From the NCBI GenBank assembly GCA_003491845.1, contig DNBN01000216.1, positions 1,922 through 18,699 of the forward strand: a DNA stretch of 16,778 nucleotides, read 5' to 3'. The notes beneath the pieces were generated by a model, which saw only the letters and a list, made by a program, of their open reading frames with translations, was not told the DNA's origin and ran no database searches. The translations under genes were made by a program, and so were the position numbers. Shown in pieces: positions 16,778 to 16,778 of this stretch. Position 1 is the stretch's first letter. Every line of letters begins with the position of its first letter. Source of the stretch: Porticoccaceae bacterium. GTDB taxonomy: Bacteria; Pseudomonadota; Gammaproteobacteria; Pseudomonadales; Porticoccaceae.

Positions 16778-16778
16778 G

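Noticed and set aside
1..16778. Mobile elements, CRISPR arrays, defence or secondary-metabolite genes, or an undescribed multi-gene system
   Set aside because: Both strands read as ordinary core genes; no transposase, integrase, direct-repeat array or cluster of unknown genes is present. DUF484 is the only intact gene with no assigned role at all, and it lies in a well-known operon.

Overview
The window is a stretch of core chromosome from a gammaproteobacterium. The protein sequences look closest to free-living marine relatives of Pseudomonas and Cellvibrio (a SAR92/Porticoccaceae-like lineage is my guess, not something I could test). Supporting this are the hemC-hemD-hemX-hemY cluster divergent from argH, the cyaY / lptM-lysA-dapF-DUF484 block, a bifunctional MnmC, and an RNase R with an E. 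coli-like N-terminus. Base composition is even and AT-leaning. I see no IS element, tRNA, rRNA, CRISPR array, integrase or defence gene.

Layout. (1) 3-2542, + strand: the 3' part of a long-chain flavodoxin gene, overlapping by 4 nt with mnmC (wobble-uridine tRNA modification). (2) About 2651-4172, + strand: a decayed M3-family peptidase gene (Dcp/oligopeptidase-like, apparently once a lipoprotein). It has no start codon, five internal stops, at least two frameshifts, and ends just where the HExxH zinc site should be. (3) 8355-4217, - strand: hemC-hemD-hemX-hemY, tightly packed, making hydroxymethylbilane and uroporphyrinogen III plus two membrane proteins linked to haem synthesis. (4) 8356-8559: a divergent control region between hemC and argH. 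(5) argH (+) and cyaY (-) converge with no base between their stop codons. (6) 10318-10427: a second divergent control region, followed by lptM (45 codons), lysA, dapF and a DUF484 gene, all + strand and closely spaced. (7) rnr (RNase R, - strand) converges on DUF484. (8) At the right edge, on the - strand, is the C-terminal part of a hybrid histidine kinase (end of the ATPase domain, receiver, Hpt) whose 5' end lies outside the window.

How the genes relate. Most are housekeeping: haem/tetrapyrrole synthesis with frataxin nearby, arginine (argH) and DAP/lysine/peptidoglycan (lysA, dapF) synthesis, outer-membrane LPS-transport assembly (lptM), RNA turnover (rnr) and tRNA modification (mnmC). 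I found no new system. The best leads are erosion: an MnmC whose methyltransferase half has lost its catalytic-loop motif while the oxidase half looks intact, and the peptidase pseudogene. There are also synteny differences from Pseudomonas or E. coli: no algZ/algR between hemC and argH, no xerC after DUF484, and no rlmB after rnr.
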